Shown piece after piece: positions 9,888 to 19,591 of a DNA stretch of 64,000 bases; the first letter of the stretch is position 1, and the number at the start of each line of letters is the position of its first letter. The translations under genes and the position numbers were made by a program. The stretch is from Vibrio sp. JC009. Lineage in GTDB: Bacteria > Pseudomonadota > Gammaproteobacteria > Enterobacterales > Vibrionaceae. Location: contig NZ_CP092106.1 in assembly GCF_029016485.1 (NCBI RefSeq), positions 62,001 through 126,000 on the forward strand. Reading direction: 5' to 3'. The notes beneath the pieces are model-generated. The model did not search any database. It worked only from the letters and a program-made list of their open reading frames with translations, and was not told the DNA's origin.

Positions 9888-10646
9888 ATGTCTTCGGTTG
9901 ATCAGAACACGCAACCTTTAATCAGCCATCTTCTTGAATTAAGAAACCGCCTTCTAAGAGCATTGGCTGCTGTTCTTGTCGTTTTTATCGGTCTGATCTA
10001 TTTTGCTAACGATATTTACGAATTTATCTCTGCTCCCCTGATTGAGCGTTTGCCCGAAGGGGCAACGATGATCGCAACGGATGTCGCATCTCCGTTTTTT
10101 ACACCACTGAAGCTGACTCTGATTGCATCAATTTTTGTTGCTGTACCTTTTATCCTTTATCAGGTCTGGGCTTTTGTTGCGCCTGGCTTATATAAGCACG
10201 AGCGAAAGCTCATTATGCCGCTGATGTTTTCCAGCTCGCTCCTGTTTTATTGCGGCGTTGCTTTTGCCTATTATGTGGTATTTCCGCTGGTCTTTGGCTT
10301 TTTTACCGCCATCTCTCTGGGAGGGGTGGAGTTTGCGACAGATATTTCCAGCTATCTGGATTTTGTGCTGGCTCTGTTCCTTGCCTTTGGTATCGCCTTT
10401 GAAGTTCCGGTCGCCATTATCCTGCTTTGCTGGACCGGTGCAACAGATGTTCAGAGTCTGAAGGAGAAGCGCCCTTATATCGTTGTGGGTGCCTTTGTTG
10501 TGGGCATGATGCTGACACCACCGGATATGATTTCACAGACCCTTCTTGCCATACCTATGTGTTTACTCTTTGAGGTAGGGCTGTTCTTTGCTCGTTTTTA
10601 TACTAAAGACAGAGATGAAGAAGAGGAAGAGGCAACTGAGGAGTAG
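9888..10646 (+). CDS. tatC: Sec-independent translocase subunit TatC
   Basis: This 252-residue protein has six transmembrane segments and the family signatures [16 protein letters not shown] at the N-terminus, [11 protein letters not shown], and [13 protein letters not shown]. TatC is the twin-arginine signal-peptide receptor of the Tat translocase. ATG 9888 follows GCGAGG and gives the normal N-terminus; an upstream in-frame start at 9867 lies in the hairpin's T-run. The acidic tail ([12 protein letters not shown]) is a common variable end. Confidence 0.97.
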   Translation: MSSVDQNTQPLISHLLELRNRLLRALAAVLVVFIGLIYFANDIYEFISAPLIERLPEGATMIATDVASPFFTPLKLTLIASIFVAVPFILYQVWAFVAPGLYKHERKLIMPLMFSSSLLFYCGVAFAYYVVFPLVFGFFTAISLGGVEFATDISSYLDFVLALFLAFGIAFEVPVAIILLCWTGATDVQSLKEKRPYIVVGAFVVGMMLTPPDMISQTLLAIPMCLLFEVGLFFARFYTKDRDEEEEEATEE

Positions 10647-10681
10647 TTCTTACCTCCTTCTACTGAGCTTGAAGGAATAAA

Positions 10682-10876
10682 GAATGGTTCTCCCCCTTTT
10701 GCGATCAAGCTAATTGGTCGCGGAAGTTTATAGAAGGGGGAGTTAGAGGGGGTTGGTTATGCTATGCATGGTTAAATTACAAAAGTTTAAGCTCATGAGA
10801 AACAACCCCTCCCAGCCTCCCCTTCGATGTTACTTCTTCGAAAATCCAGCCTTTCGAGGCTAAGGGGAGGAGCTTA
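10682..10876 (+). repeat. Dispersed complex palindromic repeat, copy A
   Basis: This roughly 195-bp element fills most of the tatC-tatD gap. It contains nested inverted arms: CTCCCCCTT and AAGGGGGAG in the first half, CCTCCCCTT and AAGGGGAGG in the second, and GGGGGTTGG facing CAACCCCTCC across the middle. The reverse complement of 47269-47464 matches it over its whole length, with some divergence in the spacer. It has no coding potential. It may act as a bidirectional terminator between the convergent tatC and tatD. Outside the element the 10647-10936 gap shows nothing else clear. Confidence 0.85.
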
Positions 10877-10936
10877 CATGGAGCGCTTTAGTTCTTGAGT
10901 TTAAGTGATAGCCCTTTATTAACGGTTCCAGTTCTT

Positions 10937-11698
10937 CTACAGCTTAAAAAGCTTCCTTGCATTCTCACTGGTCAACGTATCCACCTCGGCAAGAGATAGC
11001 TCTTTTAACTCAGCAATTCGTTTTGCCACTAACTCTGTATACGAAGGTTCATTACGCTTACCCCTGTGTGGAACAGGCGCAAGGTAAGGGCAGTCGGTCT
11101 CCAGAATGATATTTTGCATATCCAGATGCGGAATAACCTTATCCATTCCGCCATTTTTAAAGGTGGATACACCACCCAGTCCCAGGTGAAAACCGAGGTC
11201 GGTAATCGCTTTAGCTTCTTCAACCGAGCCGCCGAAGCAGTGGAACACACCGGAAAGTGAGCCATCCTGGACCGGTTTTAGCAGCGCGAGTGTTTCATCA
11301 ATAGAGTCCCGGGTGTGGATAACTACCGGCAGGCTCATCTCTTTGGCCCATTCCAGCTGAGTGAGCAGGGCGTATTCCTGTTCTGCGCGGTAGGTTTTAT
11401 CCCAGTACAGATCGATACCGATTTCGCCCACTGCGATAAAGTTGTGCTTTTCGAACCAGTTATGGATGGTTTCCAGTGTTTTCTTCACATCCGCATCCAC
11501 ATAACATGGGTGAAGCCCCATCATAGATTTGCAGACCTGCGGATAAGCTTTTTCTGTTTCCAGCATAGGGGCGATAGAGTCCAGATCGATATTCGGCATC
11601 AGTATCTGGTTTATGCCCTGCTGAAGGGCTCTTTCGATAACTTCATCTCTGTCGTTATCAAATTCTTTTGCGTATATATGTGCGTGTGTATCGATCAT
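10937..11698 (-). CDS. tatD: TatD-family metal-dependent hydrolase/DNase
   Basis: The 253-residue protein begins MIDTHAHIYAKEFDNDRDEV, with the metal-binding THAH motif, and carries GEIGIDLYWD, VVIHTRDSIDETL, FHCFGGS and ILETDCPYLAP. These are the ligand segments of the TatD TIM-barrel nucleases. Bacterial TatD acts as a 3'-5' exonuclease in DNA repair; it is not part of Tat translocation. The frame is open further upstream to 11833, but the start at 11698 is fixed by the family N-terminus. It is convergent with tatC and divergent from hemB. Confidence 0.9.
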   Translation of the reverse strand: MIDTHAHIYAKEFDNDRDEVIERALQQGINQILMPNIDLDSIAPMLETEKAYPQVCKSMMGLHPCYVDADVKKTLETIHNWFEKHNFIAVGEIGIDLYWDKTYRAEQEYALLTQLEWAKEMSLPVVIHTRDSIDETLALLKPVQDGSLSGVFHCFGGSVEEAKAITDLGFHLGLGGVSTFKNGGMDKVIPHLDMQNIILETDCPYLAPVPHRGKRNEPSYTELVAKRIAELKELSLAEVDTLTSENARKLFKL

Positions 11699-11919
11699 TT
11701 TTATTACTTCAATCTGATGAGTGGCTGAGGGGGAGTAAGTAGGTATCGATAAGCAAACCCTCCGTGCTCCCCCGCTTCGTTCATATCTCTTTGGGATTAT
11801 ATATGCAGTGTTGTGGTCCAGGCTATATCTCAATTTTATCTATTTCCCTGAGGTTTTTGCATGAGTTATCTGGCTTGAACTAACGGTAGTGATATGATGT
11901 TTCTAAATATTTTTAGTAG

Positions 11920-12978
<1,059 letters not shown>

Positions 12979-13002
12979 ATGAGAAAAGTTATCAATTAAC
13001 TG

Positions 13003-13031
13003 TTGACATCCAAGTGAGAATGGTTATTATT
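13003..13031 (+). promoter_or_regulatory. ryhB promoter with Fur-box-like sequence
   Basis: TTGACA at 13003-13008 and TATTAT at 13025-13030 are separated by 16 bp and form a near-consensus sigma-70 promoter. The spacer and -10 region (GAGAATGGTTATTATTA) resembles a Fur box (GATAATGATTATCATTATC). Fur repression of ryhB is established in E. coli and Vibrio cholerae; here it is inferred from the sequence. Confidence 0.75.
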
Positions 13032-13036
13032 AACTT

Positions 13037-13221
13037 GTCGGCGGGAGAAAGGGCCAGCAGAAACAACAGCCTTGTTGGAGTATGCGAACTTTGATTCCGA
13101 ATGACACGACATTGCTCACATTGCTTCCAGTGTAATTTGGCTTACAGGTGATTGATAATGTGCTTATCTTATCAGTTTTACCGCTTCTGCTAGGCGACAT
13201 CGAAAGATGTCGCTTTCTTTT
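13037..13221 (+). ncRNA. ryhB: RyhB iron-responsive small RNA
   Basis: The core at 13105-13130 (begins CACGACATTGCTCACATTGC) is identical to the seed region of E. coli RyhB as I recall it. RyhB pairs with mRNAs of iron-using proteins with the help of Hfq when Fur repression is lifted. The RNA starts near 13037, below the promoter at 13003-13030. It ends at a perfect 8-bp hairpin (GCGACATC, GAAA loop, GATGTCGC; 13194-13213) and T-run. The length of about 185 nt exceeds the 90-nt enterobacterial form and agrees with the long RyhB of vibrios. The 5' end is estimated. Confidence 0.93.
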
Positions 13222-13229
13222 ATCTGCTG

Positions 13230-13553
13230 AACAGCGATAAATTTTGTTCAGTATTCAGGCACCTCATATCATTCACTTTTAGGAACACGGATAACTTTTC
13301 CACACAATAGGATCATTTTATGATCTCGATCTTCATAATTGCACCGCCTCTATCTTATTGTTATAAAACAAATTAATTCTTAATTGTTATTCTAATGTTT
13401 ATTTTTAGTTTTATCAGATCATAAAATACAAACAGACTTATCCACAGGGAAGGGCAACTTTTCGGGAGCGAAGCCTCAATGAGTGCGTGGAATCATAAAC
13501 AACTTCATGGCATCCTTAGCTCATCTTTCCTCTTTGACTGGATTTAGTTTCGC
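13230..13553. other. AT-rich polA upstream region with DnaA-box-like sites
   Basis: This gene-free stretch holds the presumed polA promoter. It has a perfect TTATCCACA (13438-13446), a one-mismatch TTTTCCACA (13296-13304) and a cluster of GATC sites (three within about 20 bp near 13310-13330, plus one near 13418). The DNA between is very AT-rich. This could reflect DnaA and Dam-linked control of polA or be chance. No ORF is convincing here. Confidence 0.4.
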
Positions 13554-16340
13554 ATGGCAAGCATCCCTGAAAACCCACTTATTCTTATTGACGGCTCTTC
13601 TTACCTGTATCGCGCGTTTCACGCCTATCCTGGCACCATGAGCAATGGAGAAATCCCGACCAATGCCGTTTATGGCGTGGTAAACATGCTGCGAAGCATG
13701 ATGAGAAAGTACCCTTCAGACAAGATAGCCGTGGTATTTGATGCCAAGGGCAAAACTTTCCGTGACGATATGTATCCGGAGTATAAAGCCAACCGTCCAC
13801 CGATGCCGGATGACCTCAGATGCCAGATTGAACCTTTGTACAATGTAATTAAAGCAATGGGTTTGCCTCTGATCTCTATTCCGGGTGTAGAGGCGGACGA
13901 TGTTATCGGTACTTTGTCTTCTCAGGCTTCTAAGGCTGGCGTTCCGGTACTTATCAGTACCGGTGATAAAGATATGGCTCAGCTGGTGGATGAAAACGTC
14001 ACTCTGATTAACACCATGACAGATGTGGTGATGGATCGCGAAGGCGTTATCGAGAAATTCGGTATACCGCCAGAGCTGATTATCGATTATCTGGCACTCA
14101 TGGGCGACAAAGTGGATAACATTCCGGGCGTGCCGGGTGTGGGTGATAAAACGGCAACCGCGCTTCTTCAGGGTATTGGTGGTCTGGAAGCTCTGTATGA
14201 CAAGCTGGATGATATTGCCGCTCTTGGATTCCGTGGCTCTAAGACCATGGCGAAGAAACTGACTGAAAACAGAGAGAATGCCTACCTTTCCTATGAGCTG
14301 GCAACCATCAAGCTGGATGTCGAGCTTGAAGAGAGCCATGACTCACTGGTAAAAGCAGAACCAAGCACAGATGAGCTGATTAAGCTGTATGGCCAGCTTA
14401 CATTTAAATCCTGGCTTAACGAACTTCTGGAAGGCGGTTCTGGTGCAGTTCAGGCTGATGCAGGTGCAGCAGCAGGCAGCGCCGGTGCTGCTATTGCCGA
14501 AGCTGATACTTCCGCAGTTACCATTGACCGAAGCCAGTATGAGACAGTGTCAGATGAAGAATCTTTCAATAACTGGCTGGAAAAACTAAAAGCGGCAGAG
14601 GTTTTTGCCTTTGATACCGAAACCGACAGCCTTGATTACATGGTGGCCAACCTTGTGGGTCTCTCCTTTGCCGTAAGTGAAGGTGAGGCGGCCTATGTTC
14701 CGGTGGCACATGACTACCTTGATGCGCCAGAGCAGTTAGACCGCGACTGGGTACTACAGCAGCTTAAACCAATTCTTGAAGATGAAGCCCAGGCAAAAGT
14801 GGGCCAGAACCTGAAATACGATGCAAGCGTACTGGCTCGTTATGATATTGAGATGAAGGGCATTAAGCATGACACCATGCTGGCCTCTTACGTCTACAAC
14901 AGCGTAGGTGGTAAGCATGATATGGACAGTCTTGCTCTGCGCTTCCTTCAGCACAGCTGTATCTCATTTGAAAGCGTTGCCGGTAAAGGCAAGAAACAGC
15001 TGACATTCAATCAGATCGATCTTGAGCAGGCTGCACCTTATGCCGCAGAAGATGCCGATGTGACGCTTCGTCTGCATAACCGCCTGAACGAAAGCATTGA
15101 ACAGGATGAAAAGCTAAAGTCTGTTTATCAAGAGATTGAAATGCCGCTTGTACCTGTGCTGTCGCGCATGGAGCGTACCGGTGTTCTGATTGACGACATG
15201 CTGCTTGGCGCTCAGTCTCAGGAGATTGCAGTGCGTCTGGAAGAGCTTGAGAAGGAAGCCTATGAGATTGCCGGAGAAGAGTTTAACCTGAGCTCACCGA
15301 AACAGCTTCAGGCGATTCTTTTTGAGAAGATGGGCCTGCCTGTTGTGAAGAAAACACCGTCAGGTGCTCCTTCAACCAATGAAGAGGTTCTGCAGGAGCT
15401 GGCACTGGACTACCCGCTTCCGAAGCGAATCCTTGAATACCGTGGTCTGGCGAAGCTAAAGTCCACTTATACTGACAAGCTGCCTAAGATGATTAATCCG
15501 CATACCGGACGTGTGCATACCTCCTACCATCAGGCGGTAACAGCGACAGGGCGTCTGTCATCAACAGATCCTAACCTGCAGAATATTCCGGTCAGAAATG
15601 AAGAAGGCCGCCGTATCCGTCAGGCATTTGTTGCGCCGCACGGGTGGAAAATCATGGCGGTGGACTACTCTCAGATTGAGCTGAGAATTATGGCGCACCT
15701 GTCAGGTGACCAGGCTCTTCTGGATGCGTTTAAGCACGGCAAAGATATCCACGCAGCAACGGCGGCAGAAATTCTTGGTCTGGATATTGACCAGGTGAGC
15801 AGTGAGCAGCGTCGCAGGGCGAAAGCGATTAACTTTGGTCTTATCTATGGTATGAGCGCATTTGGTCTGGCTAAGCAGCTGGGTATTCCTCGTGGCGAAG
15901 CACAAAGCTATATGGATACCTACTTCGAGCGTTACCCTGGCGTGATGCAGTATATGGAAGATACCCGTGCACAGGCTTCAGAGCAGGGCTATGTTGAAAC
16001 CCTGTTTGGCCGTCGTTTGCATCTGCCGGAGATCAAGTCCAGAAACGGCATGAGACGTAAAGCGGCGGAGCGGGCTGCAATCAACGCACCAATGCAGGGA
16101 ACGGCTGCAGACATTATCAAGAAAGCCATGCTGTTGGTGGACAACTGGATTCAGTCTGAAGGCGAAGGCAATGTGAAGCTGCTTATGCAGGTACACGATG
16201 AACTTGTGCTGGAAGTGAAAGAAAGTTCTTTAGACGAAATTGAAAGTAAAGTACAAAAATTGATGGAGTCAGCAGCTTCGCTTGATGTTCCTCTGGTGGC
16301 TGATGCGGGTCATGGAGATAACTGGGATCAGGCCCACTAG
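13554..16340 (+). CDS. polA: DNA polymerase I
   Basis: The 928-residue protein has the full three-domain layout. The 5'-3' exonuclease occupies about 1-290 ([45 protein letters not shown]). The 3'-5' exonuclease lies about 330-515, with its acidic residues intact (FAFDTETDS near 350, HDTML near 438, [10 protein letters not shown] near 497). The polymerase domain has [16 protein letters not shown] near 703, [13 protein letters not shown], and [10 protein letters not shown] near 880. It therefore should repair, proofread and process Okazaki fragments. An alanine/glycine-rich linker near 300-325 joins the first two domains. A strong terminator follows at 16373-16403. Confidence 0.98.
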   Translation: MASIPENPLILIDGSSYLYRAFHAYPGTMSNGEIPTNAVYGVVNMLRSMMRKYPSDKIAVVFDAKGKTFRDDMYPEYKANRPPMPDDLRCQIEPLYNVIKAMGLPLISIPGVEADDVIGTLSSQASKAGVPVLISTGDKDMAQLVDENVTLINTMTDVVMDREGVIEKFGIPPELIIDYLALMGDKVDNIPGVPGVGDKTATALLQGIGGLEALYDKLDDIAALGFRGSKTMAKKLTENRENAYLSYELATIKLDVELEESHDSLVKAEPSTDELIKLYGQLTFKSWLNELLEGGSGAVQADAGAAAGSAGAAIAEADTSAVTIDRSQYETVSDEESFNNWLEKLKAAEVFAFDTETDSLDYMVANLVGLSFAVSEGEAAYVPVAHDYLDAPEQLDRDWVLQQLKPILEDEAQAKVGQNLKYDASVLARYDIEMKGIKHDTMLASYVYNSVGGKHDMDSLALRFLQHSCISFESVAGKGKKQLTFNQIDLEQAAPYAAEDADVTLRLHNRLNESIEQDEKLKSVYQEIEMPLVPVLSRMERTGVLIDDMLLGAQSQEIAVRLEELEKEAYEIAGEEFNLSSPKQLQAILFEKMGLPVVKKTPSGAPSTNEEVLQELALDYPLPKRILEYRGLAKLKSTYTDKLPKMINPHTGRVHTSYHQAVTATGRLSSTDPNLQNIPVRNEEGRRIRQAFVAPHGWKIMAVDYSQIELRIMAHLSGDQALLDAFKHGKDIHAATAAEILGLDIDQVSSEQRRRAKAINFGLIYGMSAFGLAKQLGIPRGEAQSYMDTYFERYPGVMQYMEDTRAQASEQGYVETLFGRRLHLPEIKSRNGMRRKAAERAAINAPMQGTAADIIKKAMLLVDNWIQSEGEGNVKLLMQVHDELVLEVKESSLDEIESKVQKLMESAASLDVPLVADAGHGDNWDQAH

Positions 16341-16372
16341 ACACTTTTTAGATAAAAACTGAAAAATAGCAT

Positions 16373-16403
16373 GAGCCAGCGCACAATAGCTGGCTCTTTT
16401 TTT
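16373..16403 (+). terminator. polA intrinsic terminator
   Basis: GAGCCAGC (16373-16380) pairs perfectly with GCTGGCTC (16389-16396) around an 8-base loop and is followed by seven T residues. It lies 33 bp after the polA stop. Confidence 0.9.
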
Positions 16404-16516
16404 GTCCGGACAAATCTTTTTGTATTCAGGCTATTAATACCGCTTTATAAAAGTTTTTTGAAAAAAAATTACAAAAATGGTTTTCATGTACGCTCAATTG
16501 TTGTACATTATCTCTC

Positions 16517-16622
16517 GTAGGGTACAGAGGTAAGATGTTCTATCTTTCAGACCTTTTGTTTCACGTTATTGGATTAGGCTAATTCAGCCGCCCCGGTCAG
16601 TGTTTGACCGGGGCGTTTTTTC
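16517..16622 (+). ncRNA. spf: Spot 42 small RNA
   Basis: The sequence from 16517 (GTAGGGTACAGAGGTAAGAT onward) matches E. coli Spot 42 almost base for base through the first 50 nt. It ends with the same type of terminator (CCCCGGTCA, loop, TGACCGGGGCG, T-run at about 16591-16622). Spot 42 base-pairs with mRNAs of secondary carbon-source uptake and metabolism and is repressed by cAMP-CRP when glucose is absent. Its position between polA and engB is the conserved one. A -10-like CATTAT lies about 6 bp upstream of the start. Confidence 0.97.
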
Positions 16623-16839
16623 TTGTGCGAAAGAAAATTTTCCCCACTCTGATGTAATACCTGTTCCGGCATTTCTCTCATTATTTTTTCGACTAAGCAT
16701 GAAAGCCGTGGCGTTAGGATCTTGTAATTTACTTTCCGGGATGAGGGAGTCAGAGGCTTAAACTGAGACGGCGGGTTGATTTGTTAACAGCAAGAGTTGC
16801 GATTTTGTCCGAATTAATGAATTATGGACGAATAATAAT

Positions 16840-16892
16840 AAATACCTCCTAATTCTCTCCCGTTACCCCACCTGGACAGGTGGGGATTTTTA
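16840..16892 (+). ncRNA. Candidate short small RNA downstream of Spot 42
   Basis: A perfect 8-bp hairpin (CCCCACCT 16866-16873, loop GGAC, AGGTGGGG 16878-16885) followed by ATTTTTA is a good intrinsic terminator. No gene on the plus strand leads into it. Upstream are an AT-rich stretch (AATAATAATAAA at 16831-16842) that could hold a -10 and an imperfect palindrome with GTCC and GGAC ends (16807-16829). I recall a small RNA named VSsrna24 encoded directly downstream of spf in Aliivibrio salmonicida; this could be its relative. The 5' end is a guess. The rest of 16623-16925 shows nothing clear. Confidence 0.45.
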
Positions 16893-16925
16893 TGTCTGGA
16901 GATCGAGGTTTCTGGGCTATGGGGA

Positions 16926-17606
16926 CTAAGACTCCGTGCTTTCGTCACTGTCAGAGATTGCTTCTTCCTCTTCGCTTTCTATAACTTCCAGAGCTGGAGC
17001 GAACCACAGGTCTAGTTTGTTTCTTAGCTGGTCTACGCCGATTCCTTTCAGGGACGAGAATACGTCTACTTTTACGTCACCGCCGAATGCAAGTGCAGCT
17101 TCACGGATCTTAAGAAGCGTTGCCTTCCTTGCGCCGCTTTTTAGTTTATCAGCTTTCGTCAGCAGTACCTGCACAGGAATGCCACACTCAACTGCCCAGT
17201 AAATAAGCTGCTGATCCAGATCTTTCATCGGATGACGGATGTCCATCAGTACAACCAGGCCTTTCAGGCATTCACGCTTTTGCAGGTATTCGCCCAGAGA
17301 CTTCTGCCACTTCTTCTTCATCTCCAGTGGAACCTGTGCGAAACCGTATCCCGGCAGGTCGACGATATGACAGTTATCCTGAACTTTAAACAGGTTGATT
17401 AACTGAGTCCGGCCTGGAGTTTTACTGGTCTTCGCCAGGCTGCGCTGATTCGTCAGACGGTTTAACGCACTGGATTTGCCAGCATTTGAGCGGCCTGCAA
17501 AGGCAATCTCGATACCTGCGTCATCAGGCATGTGACGGATATCAGGCGCACTAGTGATAAAATGCGTATTTTGATAATGAATTTTAACGCTCAATGTTAA
17601 CTCCAT
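16926..17606 (-). CDS. engB: Ribosome biogenesis GTP-binding protein EngB (YihA/YsxC)
   Basis: This 226-residue GTPase carries the family G motifs [14 protein letters not shown] (G1), [10 protein letters not shown] (G2), [12 protein letters not shown] (G3) and LLTKADKLK (G4). EngB is needed for large ribosomal subunit assembly and possibly division. The C-terminal tail ([15 protein letters not shown]) is acidic and variable. Its location opposite polA/spf is the conserved arrangement. The N-terminal [16 protein letters not shown] is slightly long, but an internal start would remove strand residues. Confidence 0.95.
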   Translation of the reverse strand: MELTLSVKIHYQNTHFITSAPDIRHMPDDAGIEIAFAGRSNAGKSSALNRLTNQRSLAKTSKTPGRTQLINLFKVQDNCHIVDLPGYGFAQVPLEMKKKWQKSLGEYLQKRECLKGLVVLMDIRHPMKDLDQQLIYWAVECGIPVQVLLTKADKLKSGARKATLLKIREAALAFGGDVKVDVFSSLKGIGVDQLRNKLDLWFAPALEVIESEEEEAISDSDESTES

Positions 17607-17739
17607 CTGACTTTATGTAATCAGTTGATTGAAATTTTGTTAAATTGTGTAAAATAACACCGAAAGTCGCCTATTGTATCATGAGGTAGGTTATTTGGTG
17701 GTACAGGAAGTTTAATAATTATAAACCTAAGGGAGTATC

Positions 17740-18357
17740 ATGAAAAAATTAGTGTTAGCCTTAAGCTTGTTTGCCAGCTGCACTGTTTGGGCTCAGGGAA
17801 GTATAGAAGCTGGTAAAGCGAAAACCACAACCTGTGTCGCTTGTCATGCTGCGGATGGTAATAGTCTTATTACCAGTTACCCTAAACTGGCTGGTCAGCA
17901 TGAAACTTATATAAAGAAGCAGCTCAAAGAGCTTAAGCTCGGAGGGGAAACCGCTGGTGAAAAAGGCCGTTATGACCCGGTAATGAGCCCGATGGCGATA
18001 CCTCTTTCTCCCGAAGATATGGCGGATCTGGCGGCGTATTATGCTTCTTTACCTATGTCAGATAACTCGACACCTGAAAATGTGGTCGAAAAAGGTAAAG
18101 TTCTCTATCTGGCTGGGGATAAGGAAAGAGGTTTAACAGCCTGTATTGCCTGCCATGGTCCGCGCGGAAATGGTATGGGTCTTGCCGGCTTCCCTAAGAT
18201 TTCGGGTCAGCATGCGGATTATATCAAACTTCAGCTAACCAAGTTCCGTAAGGCGGAAAGAACCAATGATCCCAATGGCATGATGCGTGATGTGGCAAAA
18301 CTGCTCACCGATGAGGATATAGAAATCCTGTCTAAATATGTTGGTGGATTGCATTAA
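17740..18357 (+). CDS. Dihaem cytochrome c4
   Basis: The 205-residue periplasmic protein has a signal peptide ending WAQG near residue 20 and two CXXCH haem-binding sites, CVACH at 32-36 and CIACH near 135-139. They lie in two similar halves, each with a distal methionine segment (MSPMAIPLS, MMRDVAKLL). Cytochrome c4 passes electrons from quinol-oxidising complexes to terminal oxidases such as cbb3. GGGAG precedes ATG 17740. The length and duplicated fold are typical. It is divergent from engB. Confidence 0.93.
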   Translation: MKKLVLALSLFASCTVWAQGSIEAGKAKTTTCVACHAADGNSLITSYPKLAGQHETYIKKQLKELKLGGETAGEKGRYDPVMSPMAIPLSPEDMADLAAYYASLPMSDNSTPENVVEKGKVLYLAGDKERGLTACIACHGPRGNGMGLAGFPKISGQHADYIKLQLTKFRKAERTNDPNGMMRDVAKLLTDEDIEILSKYVGGLH

Positions 18358-18442
18358 CAACAGGCTGGCTTCTGCAATAAATCACTGGCAGAAGTCGGCT
18401 TGTGAGCTGTTTCTCTTTACTCGTAGTTCAATATCAAAGTAA

Positions 18443-18467
18443 ATCTCTTTTCCGTTTGTAAGAGATC
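18443..18467 (+). promoter_or_regulatory. Possible VarA/UvrY (GacA-type) activator site
   Basis: TGTAAGAGATC at 18457-18467 matches one half of the UvrY/GacA box (TGTAAG-N6-CTTACA) that lies upstream of csr RNA genes. It overlaps an inverted repeat ATCTCTT-N10-AAGAGAT (18443-18466). It sits about 130 bp upstream of the predicted start of the Csr-type RNA. Control by the VarS/VarA system is inferred from this and from the known regulation of csrB genes. Confidence 0.5.
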
Positions 18468-18597
18468 CGCCATAGTGCCGGTTAGCCTGATTCGCTAACT
18501 GACTGTTACTTCTTGCCTTTCAATGTAGCACGTAATTTTTTCCTGTTTTTTTACTTCATCATATTGTCCGTATTTCTGAATCAGGTAAATTTAACCC

Positions 18598-18894
18598 CCT
18601 AGGCAGGAGCCGTTGACTTCAGGATGAAGTAAGCCATTAGCTGGGAGCTTCTGGAACAGGGATGGTTGATTTGTCTTGAGGAAAAGACAGGAAAAGGACC
18701 AGGCGCGGGAAGCGCTCAGAAACTGGATGTTAAAGGAAAGGTAAAACGCATCAGGACGATGGCCAACGAGAATTTGCAGGGAAAGCACTAAAAACATACG
18801 GATTATTGTGTTCGTTCGCATTTTTGTTAACACAGTTTAATATCACTGATCTCTGGTCAGTTTAGTAAGCGATAGGTTCTCTATCGCTTTTTTT
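18598..18894 (+). ncRNA. CsrB/C/D-type CsrA-sequestering small RNA
   Basis: About 13 GGA motifs lie within 190 nt. Several are in the loops of perfect short hairpins: ACTTC-AGGAT-GAAGT (18616-18630), GTCTT-GAGGAA-AAGAC (18673-18688), GCGC-GGGAA-GCGC (18703-18715) and CATC-AGGAC-GATG (18749-18761). This is the binding pattern for CsrA. A 9-bp terminator hairpin with T-run ends it at 18867-18894. The 5' end is placed from TTGTCC-N16-TAAATT (18564-18591) and is uncertain; an earlier start near 18500 is possible. The RNA would titrate CsrA and control carbon metabolism, motility and quorum-linked traits. It explains most of the 593-bp gap. Which paralogue (csrB, csrC or csrD) cannot be told. Confidence 0.88.
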
Positions 18895-18950
18895 ATATAC
18901 ACCATTTCTGCTTTTTGATATGTTTCGCATCCCTAATTGAGGATGTCCCC

Positions 18951-19586
18951 ATGTATTCATGCCCTTTGTGTAAACAAGCTGACGCTGAATTCTATTATGA
19001 AGATAAGGTGCGGCCTTATTACCAGTGTTCGCGTTGCCAGCTGGTCTTTGTTCCGGAAGAACACAGACTGGATCCGGCAAGAGAAAAAGGCTTCTATGAT
19101 TTGCATGAAAACAACCCAGAAGATGAAGGTTACCGCCGTTTTCTTTCCAGAATGGCTGATCCGCTGCTGGATAAGCTGGAAGCCAACTCTTCCGGACTGG
19201 ACTTTGGTTGTGGCCCCGGGCCAACTCTGCATTTGCTTCTGGAGCAAGAGGGACACAATGTAGAGTTATATGATATCTACTACTACCCTGATACAGGGGT
19301 GTTGGATAAGACATATGACTTTATGACTGCCACAGAGGTGATTGAACACCTGTTTGAACCGGATAAGGTCTGGCAGCAATGGTTGAATTTAGTTAAGCCG
19401 GGTGGCTGGCTTGGTATTATGACCAAGCAGGTTAAAGGTGTTGAAGCGTTTTCATCATGGCACTATAAAAATGATCTAACACACGTGATATTTTTTAGCC
19501 GCGAAACCTTTCAATACCTGGCGGAGAGAGATAACCTCCAACTAGAATTTATTGGCAATGATGTAATTTTACTGAGGAAACCTTAG
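18951..19586 (+). CDS. Class I SAM-dependent methyltransferase with N-terminal zinc ribbon
   Basis: This 211-residue protein begins MYSCPLCKQ and has a second pair CSRC near residue 30, forming a likely zinc ribbon. A methyltransferase fold follows, with motif I LDFGCGPGPTLHLL, an acidic motif II region (VELYDIYYYPD), and TEVIEHLFEPD typical of the Methyltransf_12/23 type. The substrate is unknown. It is followed after 5 bp by yihI, so the two may be co-transcribed. ATG 18951 is fixed by the zinc ribbon. Confidence 0.85.
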   Translation: MYSCPLCKQADAEFYYEDKVRPYYQCSRCQLVFVPEEHRLDPAREKGFYDLHENNPEDEGYRRFLSRMADPLLDKLEANSSGLDFGCGPGPTLHLLLEQEGHNVELYDIYYYPDTGVLDKTYDFMTATEVIEHLFEPDKVWQQWLNLVKPGGWLGIMTKQVKGVEAFSSWHYKNDLTHVIFFSRETFQYLAERDNLQLEFIGNDVILLRKP

Positions 19587-19591
19587 TAACC

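Noticed and set aside
13230..13553. The polA upstream region as a replication origin
   Set aside because: Only one perfect DnaA box and no set of 13-mer repeats or neighbouring dnaA, gidA or mioC genes.
18591..18833. An 80-codon minus-strand ORF in the gap after cytochrome c4
   Set aside because: It runs antisense through the Csr-type RNA, has no family resemblance, and its sequence is fully explained by the GGA-rich RNA hairpins.
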